Origin: an uncultured Pirellulaceae bacterium
GTDB taxonomy: Bacteria > Planctomycetota > Planctomycetia > Pirellulales > Pirellulaceae
Direction of reading: 5' to 3'
Assembly (NCBI GenBank): GCA_905480235.1
Contig: CAJQPP010000166.1
Span: forward strand, 1-33,722
DNA length: 33,722 nt
This document shows, one piece after another, positions 26,518-33,722 of the stretch. The number at the start of each line of letters is the position of its first letter. Within the stretch, counting starts at the first letter, position 1. A program made the position numbers and the translations under genes. Below the pieces are notes generated by a model. It was given only the letters and a program-made list of their open reading frames with translations. It did not search any database and was not told the DNA's origin.

Positions 26518-26904
26518 TCAATCGCGTTCCAAATCCTCCGCTCCGTAACGCCCCTGAAAGACGTCGGACGGATATTTCTCTCGATTTTTCACCATCTTTT
26601 GCTGCAGGGAAGATGACAAATCAATTTGCATTTCATTGGCCAATGCCAACAGATAACAAAACACGTCCGACATTTCTTCTGCGATGTCGCGTTGTTTTCC
26701 ACTGGCCTTGGGGATCGAACGCGATTCGTCCATCGAGATCCACTGAAAGTGCTCCATCAATTCCGCGACTTCGATGGCCATCGCCATACTTAAATTTTTG
26801 GGAGAGTGAAACTGTTGCCAATCTCGCTCCGCCACAAATTCAGCAACGATTCGCTTAAGGTCAGCCAGAGAAGTTGCCTCGTCATCCGCGTAGGAATCAC
26901 TCAT
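26518..26904 (-). CDS. MazG-like nucleotide pyrophosphohydrolase
   Basis: A 128-residue all-alpha NTP pyrophosphatase of the MazG/RS21-C6 (dCTPase-like) group, which hydrolyses unwanted or modified nucleoside triphosphates to monophosphates. The metal-binding signature is visible as EVAELMEHFQW (Glu45, Glu48) and AEEMSDVFCYLL (Glu77, Asp80), the ExxE...ExxD pattern. Length and spacing fit the short single-domain members. Its ATG shares one base with the TGA of the E2 gene upstream (TGATG), so translation is probably coupled. The link to 2-oxoacid dehydrogenase is likely only transcriptional. The native substrate cannot be told from sequence. Confidence 0.88.
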   Translation of the reverse strand: MSDSYADDEATSLADLKRIVAEFVAERDWQQFHSPKNLSMAMAIEVAELMEHFQWISMDESRSIPKASGKQRDIAEEMSDVFCYLLALANEMQIDLSSSLQQKMVKNREKYPSDVFQGRYGAEDLERD

Positions 26905-28127
26905 CAGACTTCCAGGAACAAACGAGCAGGTTCTTCCAGTACTTCCTTGATGGTCTTCAGGAACTGCACTGCTTCCCGCCCATCCACGATTCGATGGTCG
27001 TAGGTCAACGCGACATACATCATCGGTCGAATGACAATTTCATCATTGACCACTACCGGGCGTTTCTGAATGGAATGCAATCCGAGAATTCCACTTTGTG
27101 GCGGATTCACGATCGGTGTGGAAAGTAGGGAACCGTAGACACCGCCATTACTGATGGTGAAGGTACCCCCATCCAAATCCTCAGGTTTAATCTTATTGGC
27201 TTGCGCCAGCGTGGCAAATCGTCCGATCGTGCGTTCGATGGCGGCGAAACTAAGTCGCTCGACCGATCGCAATATAGGCACCACAAGGCCCTTGCCACCA
27301 CCAATCGCGATACCCACATCGCAGTAATTGCGATAGATGACGTTGTTCCCGTCAATTTGGGAATTGATGGCAGGGAAGCGTTTCAAAGCTTCGACACTGG
27401 CTTTCGCAAAGAACGACATAAAGCCGAGCTTTACGCCATGCTTATCAAGGAACTGTTCTTTGTATTTACTCCGCAACTCCATGACGGGTTGCATATCAAT
27501 TTCGTTAAAAGTGGTCAGTAACGCGGCCTGATTCTGAGCTTCCACCAAGCGTTTGGCGATCGTTCGCCGAATCATGCTCATCGGCTTGATTTGATCGACT
27601 CGTTCCAAGGTTTCCAATTCATCACGGAACTCGTCCATCTCGGACTGAGCTTTTGATGCGGGTGTCGGTACTGCGGCGACGGGGGCGGCGACGGGGGTCT
27701 GGCGTTGCCGGGCATCCGCGGCTACTTGCCGCATGACATCTTCTTTCAATACGCGGCCTCCGGGTCCGGTAGCGGTCACCTGTTCAGGTGTCAGGCCATT
27801 TTCGTGCAAGACCCTTTCGGCAGCGGGCATAACCGTCGCTGGTACCGCTTGCGGAGACGGGGCGGTCGGTGCCGTAGAGGTTGCCGGTGCGTCTGCCATT
27901 TCCATTCTGGCTATCACATCACCAACTTGCACAAACGCGCCATCCTCGTGCAAAATCTCTTTGATAATACCCGACTCGGGTGACGGTAGCGCTTGCGATG
28001 CCTTCTCGGATTCCAGCTCTACCAGATCATCGTCCTTGGCGATAAACTCACCGACCTTTTTTTGCCATTGGGCGATTTGGACTTCTTGGATGGACTCGCC
28101 AAACTCGGGAACCTTAACTTCAATCAT
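26904..28127 (-). CDS. sucB: Dihydrolipoamide succinyltransferase, E2 of 2-oxoglutarate dehydrogenase
   Basis: A 407-residue E2 enzyme that transfers the succinyl group from lipoyl lysine to CoA in the TCA cycle. One lipoyl domain at residues 1-75 carries Lys42 in LESEKASQALPS. An Ala/Pro-rich linker follows, then a peripheral-subunit-binding domain around 103-135 (AERVLHENGL, GPGGRVLKEDV), a second linker, and the catalytic domain from about 175 to the end. The active-site His378 and Asp382 lie in YDHRIVDGREAV. Single lipoyl domain and the catalytic-domain sequence (PMSMIRRTIAKRLVEAQN) favour SucB over a pyruvate E2. E1 (sucA) and lpd are not in the window. The ATG at 28127 starts exactly at the lipoyl domain. 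Confidence 0.92.
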   Translation of the reverse strand: MIEVKVPEFGESIQEVQIAQWQKKVGEFIAKDDDLVELESEKASQALPSPESGIIKEILHEDGAFVQVGDVIARMEMADAPATSTAPTAPSPQAVPATVMPAAERVLHENGLTPEQVTATGPGGRVLKEDVMRQVAADARQRQTPVAAPVAAVPTPASKAQSEMDEFRDELETLERVDQIKPMSMIRRTIAKRLVEAQNQAALLTTFNEIDMQPVMELRSKYKEQFLDKHGVKLGFMSFFAKASVEALKRFPAINSQIDGNNVIYRNYCDVGIAIGGGKGLVVPILRSVERLSFAAIERTIGRFATLAQANKIKPEDLDGGTFTISNGGVYGSLLSTPIVNPPQSGILGLHSIQKRPVVVNDEIVIRPMMYVALTYDHRIVDGREAVQFLKTIKEVLEEPARLFLEV

Positions 28128-28234
28128 GATCTTAGAATGACTTCAATAGTGGAACTTCGACAAAAAACTCTAGGCGTCTAGCTTGCCTCCGAAAACCCAT
28201 TCTACCAATTTGGCAGATTCCGGAAACTCGTGCT

Positions 28235-28891
28235 TTAGCCAATCGCTCGTTTCGCTTCAATAATAAAGCTATCGAGTGCTTCGGCATTTTGATCGGTAGA
28301 ATGCAGGGGATATTTGGCAACCGGCTTGATGATTAGCCCTTTGGTGAGCCCACGACCCTTCGCTTCGGTGACCTCCTCGGCCCAACGCGGACCCTTAAAA
28401 GCCAACAAACGCTGGGCATTCAGCCAACTTCCCTCAAGCCAGGTAAGCAGTTTCCACATGGGTCCGACCGCACGAGCCACGCACGCGTCAAATCGCATAT
28501 CCTGAAGCACCTTTTCGGCACGATCATGGTATAGCACGACCGGCAGCTCCAGTTTTTCAATCATGGATTTGAGGACAACGGCCTTTTTTCCCACCGATTC
28601 GCAGAGTGCGATTTCCAAATCTGGGCGAAGCAAGGCCAACACCACCCCTGGGACCCCGCCTCCGGACCCAATGTCCAGAATCTCCTGATTCTCTGGCAAC
28701 AACTGCGAGAGCTTCATGACATCCGCAACATCGCGTGCCACGAATGTTTCAAAATCGGTATGCCGGGTCAGATTGACGTTTTTATTGGCCTCCCAGAGCA
28801 TGTGGCAATATTGCCGAACCTGCTTGGTTTGCTTGTTCGAAAGTTGTATTTCATGAGCCTCCAGCGAGGCTTTTAAATTGGGTTCTTCCAC
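28235..28891 (-). CDS. rsmG: 16S rRNA (guanine527-N7)-methyltransferase
   Basis: RsmG methylates G527 of 16S rRNA with S-adenosylmethionine. The 218 residues match the family. The SAM-binding loop ILDIGSGGGVPGVVLA begins at residue 71, followed by CESVGKKAVVLKSM, FDACVARAVGPM and a KGPRWAEE-like C-terminal part. N-terminal EANKNVNLTRHTDF is typical. The start is a GTG at 28891, supported by AGGAA six nt upstream. It lies between the E2 gene and the CdsA-like gene, all on the minus strand. In many bacteria it pairs with mnmG or parAB; that context is absent. Confidence 0.94.
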   Translation of the reverse strand: MEEPNLKASLEAHEIQLSNKQTKQVRQYCHMLWEANKNVNLTRHTDFETFVARDVADVMKLSQLLPENQEILDIGSGGGVPGVVLALLRPDLEIALCESVGKKAVVLKSMIEKLELPVVLYHDRAEKVLQDMRFDACVARAVGPMWKLLTWLEGSWLNAQRLLAFKGPRWAEEVTEAKGRGLTKGLIIKPVAKYPLHSTDQNAEALDSFIIEAKRAIG

Positions 28892-28933
28892 GTCGTTCCT
28901 GAAAGGGGTAGGGGAGAGTGAGGCGATTGAGGT

Positions 28934-30004
28934 TTAGGTCCAAAAACCAGTCAGACTGCCAATCTGGAAAACTACATCGAGTTGTTCGTTGGCTATATTA
29001 ATTTCCTGAATAGAATCCACTTCCAGGAAAAATCGAGTGACATGGAAGTAAATCGGGGCTGCAAAACAAAGGGAGGCGATACGATCTAACACGCCTCGGG
29101 ACTGCACCAAGCCACCATGCCGGGCGATCCCGCGGTCGCGTTTGATGGCGCACATGGTCATACTGCCTGAACTGGCCATGACCGAAATAATGATCGCCAT
29201 CACCGCTGCTCCATAAAGCTGGAACGGGGTGACCGGCAAAAACATCTGAATCAGCAAGCCAACAATGGCAGAGACCACGATGGCAGTCATCAAACCTTCC
29301 CAGCTTTTGAATTCATTCACCTTGGGCGCGATGACATGCCGCCCCACGGTGCGGTCCGCGATAAAATGCGTCATGTCACTGATCTGCACAATCACTACTA
29401 AATACAACAGCAAGCCAGCCTTGGCTCCCATCCATTCCACCCACTGACCGTCAATGCTGTCCCAAGTCATGAGCATATCCAGCGTCAACAACGCCGGAGC
29501 GTGACTGAGGGCATAGACGCAAATCAGTAAACCAAACTGCAGTTTGGCAGTTCGTTCCAGAAATTCATCCGGATCATTGGCAAAGGCAATGCGAGCCCCA
29601 ATAAACAGCGTGCCGTAAACCGGGATGACAATGGAATAGAGATCGTAAGCACCCATCCCCTCCAGCACGTATTGGGCAATCGGGAAAACAAGGATCAGGA
29701 AAAACAAAGTCCGGTGATCACTCGGTTTAGTCGGCGTGAGGGTAACGAACTCTCTTTGCGCCCAAAAAGAAACGAACCAGAAAAAGATGACCGTTACAAT
29801 GGTGCCCACCATCAAGCCTAGGGCCAACACCACGCAAACGACCATCCAGGCCATCATATTGCGGCTGAAAGATCGAACGGTCTCCGCGTCGATATCGACA
29901 GAAGATCGTTTTTTCAAATAGCGGCCTATTCCAAAAAGTGCTGCCAATACCGCGAGGTTTGACAACAATAGGATCGCCGTGTTTTTATCAAGTAAGCCGA
30001 ACAA
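28934..30004 (-). CDS. CdsA-like membrane protein (phosphatidate cytidylyltransferase family) with altered signature
   Basis: A 356-residue polytopic membrane protein of the CdsA family, which makes CDP-diacylglycerol from phosphatidate and CTP. The family pattern is clear in ISDMTHFIADRTVGRHVIAP (normally D-x-x-A-y-x-x-G), SWEG, and the C-terminal IKRDRGIARHGG...GVLDRIASLCFAAP. However, the usual KR-x4-KD...GHGG-x-x-DR-x-D signature is degraded. The KD pair is replaced by AR, the GHGG segment is rearranged, and the last aspartate is Ala310, although Asp307 is kept. It may be a paralogue with altered activity. The start is TTG at 30004 with AAGG about 10 nt upstream, and puts a first membrane helix at residues 8-26. 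It follows plsC by 30 bp in the same direction, a sensible pair in phospholipid synthesis. Confidence 0.8.
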   Translation of the reverse strand: MFGLLDKNTAILLLSNLAVLAALFGIGRYLKKRSSVDIDAETVRSFSRNMMAWMVVCVVLALGLMVGTIVTVIFFWFVSFWAQREFVTLTPTKPSDHRTLFFLILVFPIAQYVLEGMGAYDLYSIVIPVYGTLFIGARIAFANDPDEFLERTAKLQFGLLICVYALSHAPALLTLDMLMTWDSIDGQWVEWMGAKAGLLLYLVVIVQISDMTHFIADRTVGRHVIAPKVNEFKSWEGLMTAIVVSAIVGLLIQMFLPVTPFQLYGAAVMAIIISVMASSGSMTMCAIKRDRGIARHGGLVQSRGVLDRIASLCFAAPIYFHVTRFFLEVDSIQEINIANEQLDVVFQIGSLTGFWT

Positions 30005-30034
30005 CGAGATTACGCCTTGTTGAATTTCAGTTAG

Positions 30035-30643
30035 TTAATAGTCTCGCAATTTGATAATCTCATTGCGAGCTCTCTTCAAAAAGTCGTTTTTTGATTCTCC
30101 TGCTTCCAACCACATCGGTTGACCAATCGTAATACAACTCATCAGCGGAACTGGCAAAAATTCACCCTTGGGCATGATACGATTCATGTTGTTCAGGTAA
30201 ACGGGCACCAGTTCTAAATCGGGTCTTTTTTTACTGAGATAGTAAATCCCGCTTTTAAAGTCCCGCATTTCACTTTCTGTGTTCCGACTGCCCTCGGGAA
30301 AGACAATCAGCGAGTACTGATCGCCAATTTCCTTAATCATCATGTCGATCGGGCTGTTGTGCACCTTAATCTTGTCGCGGTCGATTAACAGAGCATTGAA
30401 CACTTCTGAGATATACCGGCGAATCGGGCCTCTCACCCAATAATCCTTGGCCGCTACCGGGCGCGTCAATGCTCGGATTTGCCGTGGCAGTGACGCCCAG
30501 AGAATGAGCGCATCCAAATGGCTTGTGTGATTGGCAAAGTAAACGCGTTGGCAGGTATCAGGTTGGGAACCGACCCAGCGCAGCGTGGCACCCGAAAACA
30601 ATTTGGCAATGCCCACCAATACGGGGATTGTGACAGCTTTCAT
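30035..30643 (-). CDS. plsC: 1-acylglycerol-3-phosphate acyltransferase (PlsC-like)
   Basis: A 202-residue member of the LPLAT/PlsC family that acylates lysophosphatidate to phosphatidate at the membrane. The catalytic HX4D motif is His39-Asp44 in NHTSHLD, and the substrate-binding FPEGSRN lies at 115-121. VPVYLNN and IGQPM give the later conserved blocks. ATG 30643 has AGGG four to five nt upstream; an in-frame TTG at 30697 would add 18 unlikely residues. The next gene downstream, 30 bp away, is the CdsA-like protein that would use phosphatidate, supporting a functional pair. Acylation of another lipid head group is possible. Confidence 0.88.
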   Translation of the reverse strand: MKAVTIPVLVGIAKLFSGATLRWVGSQPDTCQRVYFANHTSHLDALILWASLPRQIRALTRPVAAKDYWVRGPIRRYISEVFNALLIDRDKIKVHNSPIDMMIKEIGDQYSLIVFPEGSRNTESEMRDFKSGIYYLSKKRPDLELVPVYLNNMNRIMPKGEFLPVPLMSCITIGQPMWLEAGESKNDFLKRARNEIIKLRDY

Positions 30644-30743
30644 TGACCCTACGCCTGTGACCGAAACCGCCGATATTGTAACACCACGGCCCACCAAACC
30701 GTATTGCGGTTCCCGATATTTTGGCCAGAGTAAATGACTTCCT

Positions 30744-31982
30744 TCAGCCAGAATGAGAAATCGTACCGGGAGCGTAAGATGAGCCGATCGTTGGGCTTAT
30801 CCTAGATGGTTCGGCATCCTCCGCCGAGGCCCTTGGAGCGGCGGTCCCAGTATTTTGCCGCCACAGGCTCTCCAACAGATCGGTATAGCCCTCAGTCATT
30901 GCGTCCAGTGAGCCGTATTGCAGCACTCGCTCGCGTCCCGCCGCACCGAACTCCCGTCTCAAATTTGCGTCCTGCAACAACCGCAGCCAGCTCTCATGAA
31001 AAGCTGTCTGATCTCCAGACTCCGCCAAATAACCTGTTTTCTTCTCCAAGACGGCTTGGGCGATAGAACCCACTCGGGGTGCCACGACAGGTAAACCGAC
31101 CGCCATGGCCTCCAAAATCGAAACCGGACTGGCTTCGTTTCGACTGGTTAAAGCAAACACGTCCATGGCTGATAAAGCCCCAGATATATCGTGGGAATTA
31201 CCGGTCAAATGAATGCGATCCCGAGATTCCAGTTGCCCCCTCAGCGTTTCAATCTGTGGCCGACAAACGCCCTCGCCCACGATCAAGAAGTGCGCGTTGG
31301 GAATTTGTTTACTGACTGAGTCGCACAAATTCAGAAAGAGATCGTGATTTTTCTCCTCGCGGAGTGCCGCCACAATGCCACAGACGGGGCTGTCCATAGG
31401 GATCGAGTATTTTTTTCGCCATGCCTGCCGCTTTTCTAAATTAAAGACGAAGCGGTCCGTGTCGACGCCGTTGGGAATCAGGAACACTTTAGATTCAGGG
31501 CAGCCTTCGTGGTCAACTAAAAAATCACGATGCCCTTGAGCGACAGCAATAAAGCCATCCGTGATAGGGGTGAGCATGCGGTTAAGACGCCCCACACCAT
31601 CGGGCCAGCCGGTGGAGTGCAGAGCCGATGTGATTACGGGGACCTTGGCTCGGCGAGCTGCCAACCGCCCCCAAAACATTTTGTCGCCCGCTCCAACGGT
31701 GACAATCGCGTCGATCTTTTCTCGCCGCATCAATTGGGAGAGGCGGCGAAGTACCCACGCGTCGAATTTGCCACGGATTAAGTGGCTGTGAACTCGGAAT
31801 TCAGGGGCGAGCTGTTCGCCCAATTCCCCGGCCTGTTTTAAGCAAGCCACCTGGGGAACAATGCGGTCCGGCGCGAACCGTCTCATCATATTCACCAACA
31901 AAGTCTCGGCCCCGCCGACGTCCATACTTGTGATCAGGAACAGGACATTAAGAGGTTGCTCGAAGTTCGCCCTTTTCAGCAT
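30744..31982 (-). CDS. GT4 family glycosyltransferase
   Basis: A 412-residue GT-B glycosyltransferase of the retaining GT4 family, moving a sugar from a nucleotide sugar to an envelope glycan. The N-terminal domain opens with VLFLITSMDVGGAETLLVNM, the glycine-rich acceptor-side motif. The C-terminal donor domain has IPNGVDTDRF, GIVAALREEKNHDLFL and the EX7E motif Glu283-Glu291 in EASPVSILE, followed by MAVGLPVVAPRVGSIAQAV. A Pro/Ser-rich tail of about 35 residues ends the protein. The start ATG lies eight nt after the stop of the polysaccharide deacetylase, so the two are very likely co-transcribed. Donor and acceptor are not predictable. Confidence 0.92.
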   Translation of the reverse strand: MLKRANFEQPLNVLFLITSMDVGGAETLLVNMMRRFAPDRIVPQVACLKQAGELGEQLAPEFRVHSHLIRGKFDAWVLRRLSQLMRREKIDAIVTVGAGDKMFWGRLAARRAKVPVITSALHSTGWPDGVGRLNRMLTPITDGFIAVAQGHRDFLVDHEGCPESKVFLIPNGVDTDRFVFNLEKRQAWRKKYSIPMDSPVCGIVAALREEKNHDLFLNLCDSVSKQIPNAHFLIVGEGVCRPQIETLRGQLESRDRIHLTGNSHDISGALSAMDVFALTSRNEASPVSILEAMAVGLPVVAPRVGSIAQAVLEKKTGYLAESGDQTAFHESWLRLLQDANLRREFGAAGRERVLQYGSLDAMTEGYTDLLESLWRQNTGTAAPRASAEDAEPSRISPTIGSSYAPGTISHSG

Positions 31983-31990
31983 GGCAATGT

Positions 31991-32965
31991 CTATACGTTG
32001 GGGGATGTGGATGCGTGTAGACCAGCCAATTCAGGAGATGCAGGAAAGCGGCCACTCTCCTCCATCATCTTCTCGACGATAGGCGTCTGCCAAAGATTAC
32101 GTTTGCGAGGGTCCAAGGTCAGCCAGTTTTTAAGGTATGAAATTCGCGGATCACCATGAAATCTCTGCAGGTGAAATGCATCGCCACCCACTTCATTCCA
32201 TCCGCCGTATGCGGAACACACCCCAGCAAAACCGTGCTCTTTGGCCATACGAAAAACCGCCGGGCTGAGGTCCTCAACTTGGCCATACGGAATGGCAAAA
32301 TATCGAATAGGTTGCTGTACCACCTGCTCCATCTCCCGAGTCGCCGTGATCATTTCATCGAACAAGACTTGCTGGTCATCAATGTCAGCCAAGCTCGGGT
32401 GATTTCGCGTGTGGCCACCAATCTCGACGCCGGCCTCTGCCATTGCCCGCAGCGTTTCGCCAGCGTTCGGATAGAGCGGCCGCCCATGGTCGATATCATG
32501 GGTGAACGGTGTGCCCTCGGTTGTGTGTTTTGTGGTCACAAAGTAGGTGACCGGGATATTTCTTTTCATCAACAGCGGTAAAGCGAACACGGTATTGTCA
32601 GCGTAGCCGTCATCAAACGTAATCGAAACGGTCGGCCTGTCGTTGAATCCACTGCGGATACGTTTCTGAGCTTCTTCCAATGAGACGATGTCAAAGTTGC
32701 GCACCAACCAATCAACCTGTTTGCGAAAACCATTGCAGGAAATCGTCCAAGGGTTGGGGTCATCATCGGCAACTCGGTGATAGTAGAGGATCGAAACGGG
32801 CATCGTTCCTTGCTTTTTTGCAGTCGCATGTACCCAGGCTCGGTAAGGCATCGTGCCCCAGCGCCAAGTATCAACCAGATAGGGTTTTACGGTGGAAAAG
32901 GGATTCAAATTAAGCACCTCGGCAAAAGTTCGATGTCTGGCTCTCATCTTTAACGTTGCCCACAT
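31991..32965 (-). CDS. Polysaccharide deacetylase (NodB homology, CE4)
   Basis: A 324-residue NodB-fold protein that removes N- or O-acetyl groups from glycans. The metal-binding aspartates are in TFDDGY (Asp118, Asp119), and the metal histidines are His185 and His189 in GGHTRNHPSL. YYHRV at 61-65 and the later IRYFAIPYG block are common in exopolysaccharide-associated members. No signal peptide is obvious, so a cytoplasmic or membrane-side action on lipid-linked sugars is likely. ATG 32965 is used; ATG 32947 is possible. The GT4 gene follows eight nt after its stop. A WecG/TagA-type gene starts 215 bp away on the other strand, making this an exopolysaccharide cluster. Confidence 0.92.
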   Translation of the reverse strand: MWATLKMRARHRTFAEVLNLNPFSTVKPYLVDTWRWGTMPYRAWVHATAKKQGTMPVSILYYHRVADDDPNPWTISCNGFRKQVDWLVRNFDIVSLEEAQKRIRSGFNDRPTVSITFDDGYADNTVFALPLLMKRNIPVTYFVTTKHTTEGTPFTHDIDHGRPLYPNAGETLRAMAEAGVEIGGHTRNHPSLADIDDQQVLFDEMITATREMEQVVQQPIRYFAIPYGQVEDLSPAVFRMAKEHGFAGVCSAYGGWNEVGGDAFHLQRFHGDPRISYLKNWLTLDPRKRNLWQTPIVEKMMEESGRFPASPELAGLHASTSPNV

Positions 32966-33180
32966 CTAGAGATTCGCCAACTGCCAATACAAAAACGCGA
33001 CGATTCAACCGTCGCAATTGGGCCAATCGTTGCGACCATGCAGGTTTGCGCGATTGTCCTGCCCATTCTGCCCCACAACGGAAACCTGGCAGGCAGGATT
33101 TAGCTAGGGTTCTGAGTGGCGATCCGCAGCGCCACGTGAACCAACCTAAATCGATTGATCCCAGCTGGGAAAAACAGGCC

Positions 33181-33722
33181 ATGACTCACGAAAGAAGCAA
33201 GCTTTTTGGAATCCGCATCGACGCTGTTGATATGCAGCAGGCGGTTGGGCGAGTCCTCGAATGGGTCGACGAACACTCCTTTGCCTGCCGGTATGTGGTC
33301 ACACCTAATGTTGATCACGCCGTTTTATTACGGGATAACGAAACACTCCAAACGGCTTATGCACATGCCGATATGGTGTTAGCCGATGGGCACCCCATTG
33401 TGTGGGCCGCAAAATTGCTGGGACAACCGGTACCTGAGCGAGTCCCTGGCTCTGACCTTGTACCTCAGCTGTTTACCGAAGTAACGAAAGACAGGCCCCT
33501 TAACGTTTTCTTACTGGGTGCCGCGCCCGGCGTGGCGACTCGAGCTGCCCAAAAAATGAAGAAAGCGTGGCCTCATGTCCGCACTGTTGGGATCTATAGC
33601 CCACCCATGGGATTTGAAAATGACCCCGCAGAAAGCAATTACATCCTCGGTCGGATCGCTCTATCACGACCAGATGTGTTGGTCGTAGGCCTAGGGGCTC
33701 CCAAACAGGAATGCTGGGTGGC
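33181..33722 (+). CDS. WecG/TagA/CpsF family glycosyltransferase, cut by the right edge
   Basis: The visible 180 residues belong to the GT26 family (WecG, TagA, CpsF), which adds N-acetylmannosamine-type or glucose residues to lipid-linked GlcNAc at the inner membrane. Diagnostic blocks are LFGIRIDAVDMQQAV, TPNVDHAVLLRDN, VLADGHPIVWAAKLLG, PERVPGSDLV, LGAAPGVATRAA and VVGLGAPKQECW. The ATG at 33181 gives the normal N-terminus; an in-frame GTG lies 48 nt further up. Upstream sequence AGCTGGGAAAAACAGGCC offers only a weak ribosome-binding site. About 60-70 residues are likely missing beyond the window. It is divergent from the deacetylase-GT4 pair, so the intergenic 215 bp may carry two promoters. 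Confidence 0.93.
   Translation, partial: MTHERSKLFGIRIDAVDMQQAVGRVLEWVDEHSFACRYVVTPNVDHAVLLRDNETLQTAYAHADMVLADGHPIVWAAKLLGQPVPERVPGSDLVPQLFTEVTKDRPLNVFLLGAAPGVATRAAQKMKKAWPHVRTVGIYSPPMGFENDPAESNYILGRIALSRPDVLVVGLGAPKQECWV

Noticed and set aside
1..33722. tRNA, rRNA, CRISPR arrays, insertion sequences or phage genes
   Set aside because: No T-loop-like tRNA patterns with matching stems, no regularly spaced direct repeats, and no transposase or integrase motifs were seen on either strand.

Overview
The window reads as a chromosomal piece of a Planctomycetes bacterium, most likely of the Pirellula/Rhodopirellula kind. The signs are a giant secreted repeat protein with the N-terminal LEDKRCLA motif typical of these bacteria, a sulfatase exported to the cell envelope, a bacterial FhcB-type C1 gene, a beta-propeller di-haem cytochrome, and genes scattered on both strands with long gaps. 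No tRNA, rRNA, insertion sequence, phage gene or CRISPR array was recognised.

Layout. 1-5781 (minus): the first 20 codons of one secreted protein, cut by the left edge, and upstream of it a complete 1788-residue relative built from five long repeats. 5782-6943: a gene-free block of 1.16 kb with several inverted repeats and a good promoter for the sulfatase gene at 6944-8548. 8915-9106: a probable 180-nt structured RNA ending in a textbook intrinsic terminator, just before the overlapping aroB-dprA pair (9213-11452). 11615-16972: an arginine succinyltransferase-like island, with a class III aminotransferase and astA on the plus strand, and an M20 peptidase and astD on the minus strand. 17165-18412: a lone fhcB. 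18432-20288: a di-haem cytochrome with a beta-propeller, convergent with fhcB. 20646-22196: a polysaccharide flippase. 22586-25966: a Tex-like RNA-binding protein enlarged by two low-complexity inserts. 26030-32965 (all minus): a small membrane protein, a MazG-like pyrophosphohydrolase, the 2-oxoacid dehydrogenase E2 subunit, rsmG, a CdsA-like protein, PlsC, a GT4 glycosyltransferase and a polysaccharide deacetylase. 33181 to the right edge: the start of a WecG/TagA/CpsF glycosyltransferase, plus strand.

How the genes fit together. The amino-acid island could convert an N-succinylated basic amino acid (AstA product) through transamination and AstD oxidation to N-succinylglutamate, with the M20 enzyme as a plausible replacement for AstE; AstB is absent here. 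The right end looks like an envelope polysaccharide and lipid region (flippase, deacetylase, GT4, TagA-like enzyme, PlsC, CdsA-like protein) mixed with housekeeping genes. The points most worth following up are the structured RNA before aroB, the unusual composition of the succinyl island, the CdsA-like protein with altered signature residues, the insert-bearing Tex protein, and the tandem secreted-protein genes at the left edge. I did not find a clear-cut new defence or mobile system.
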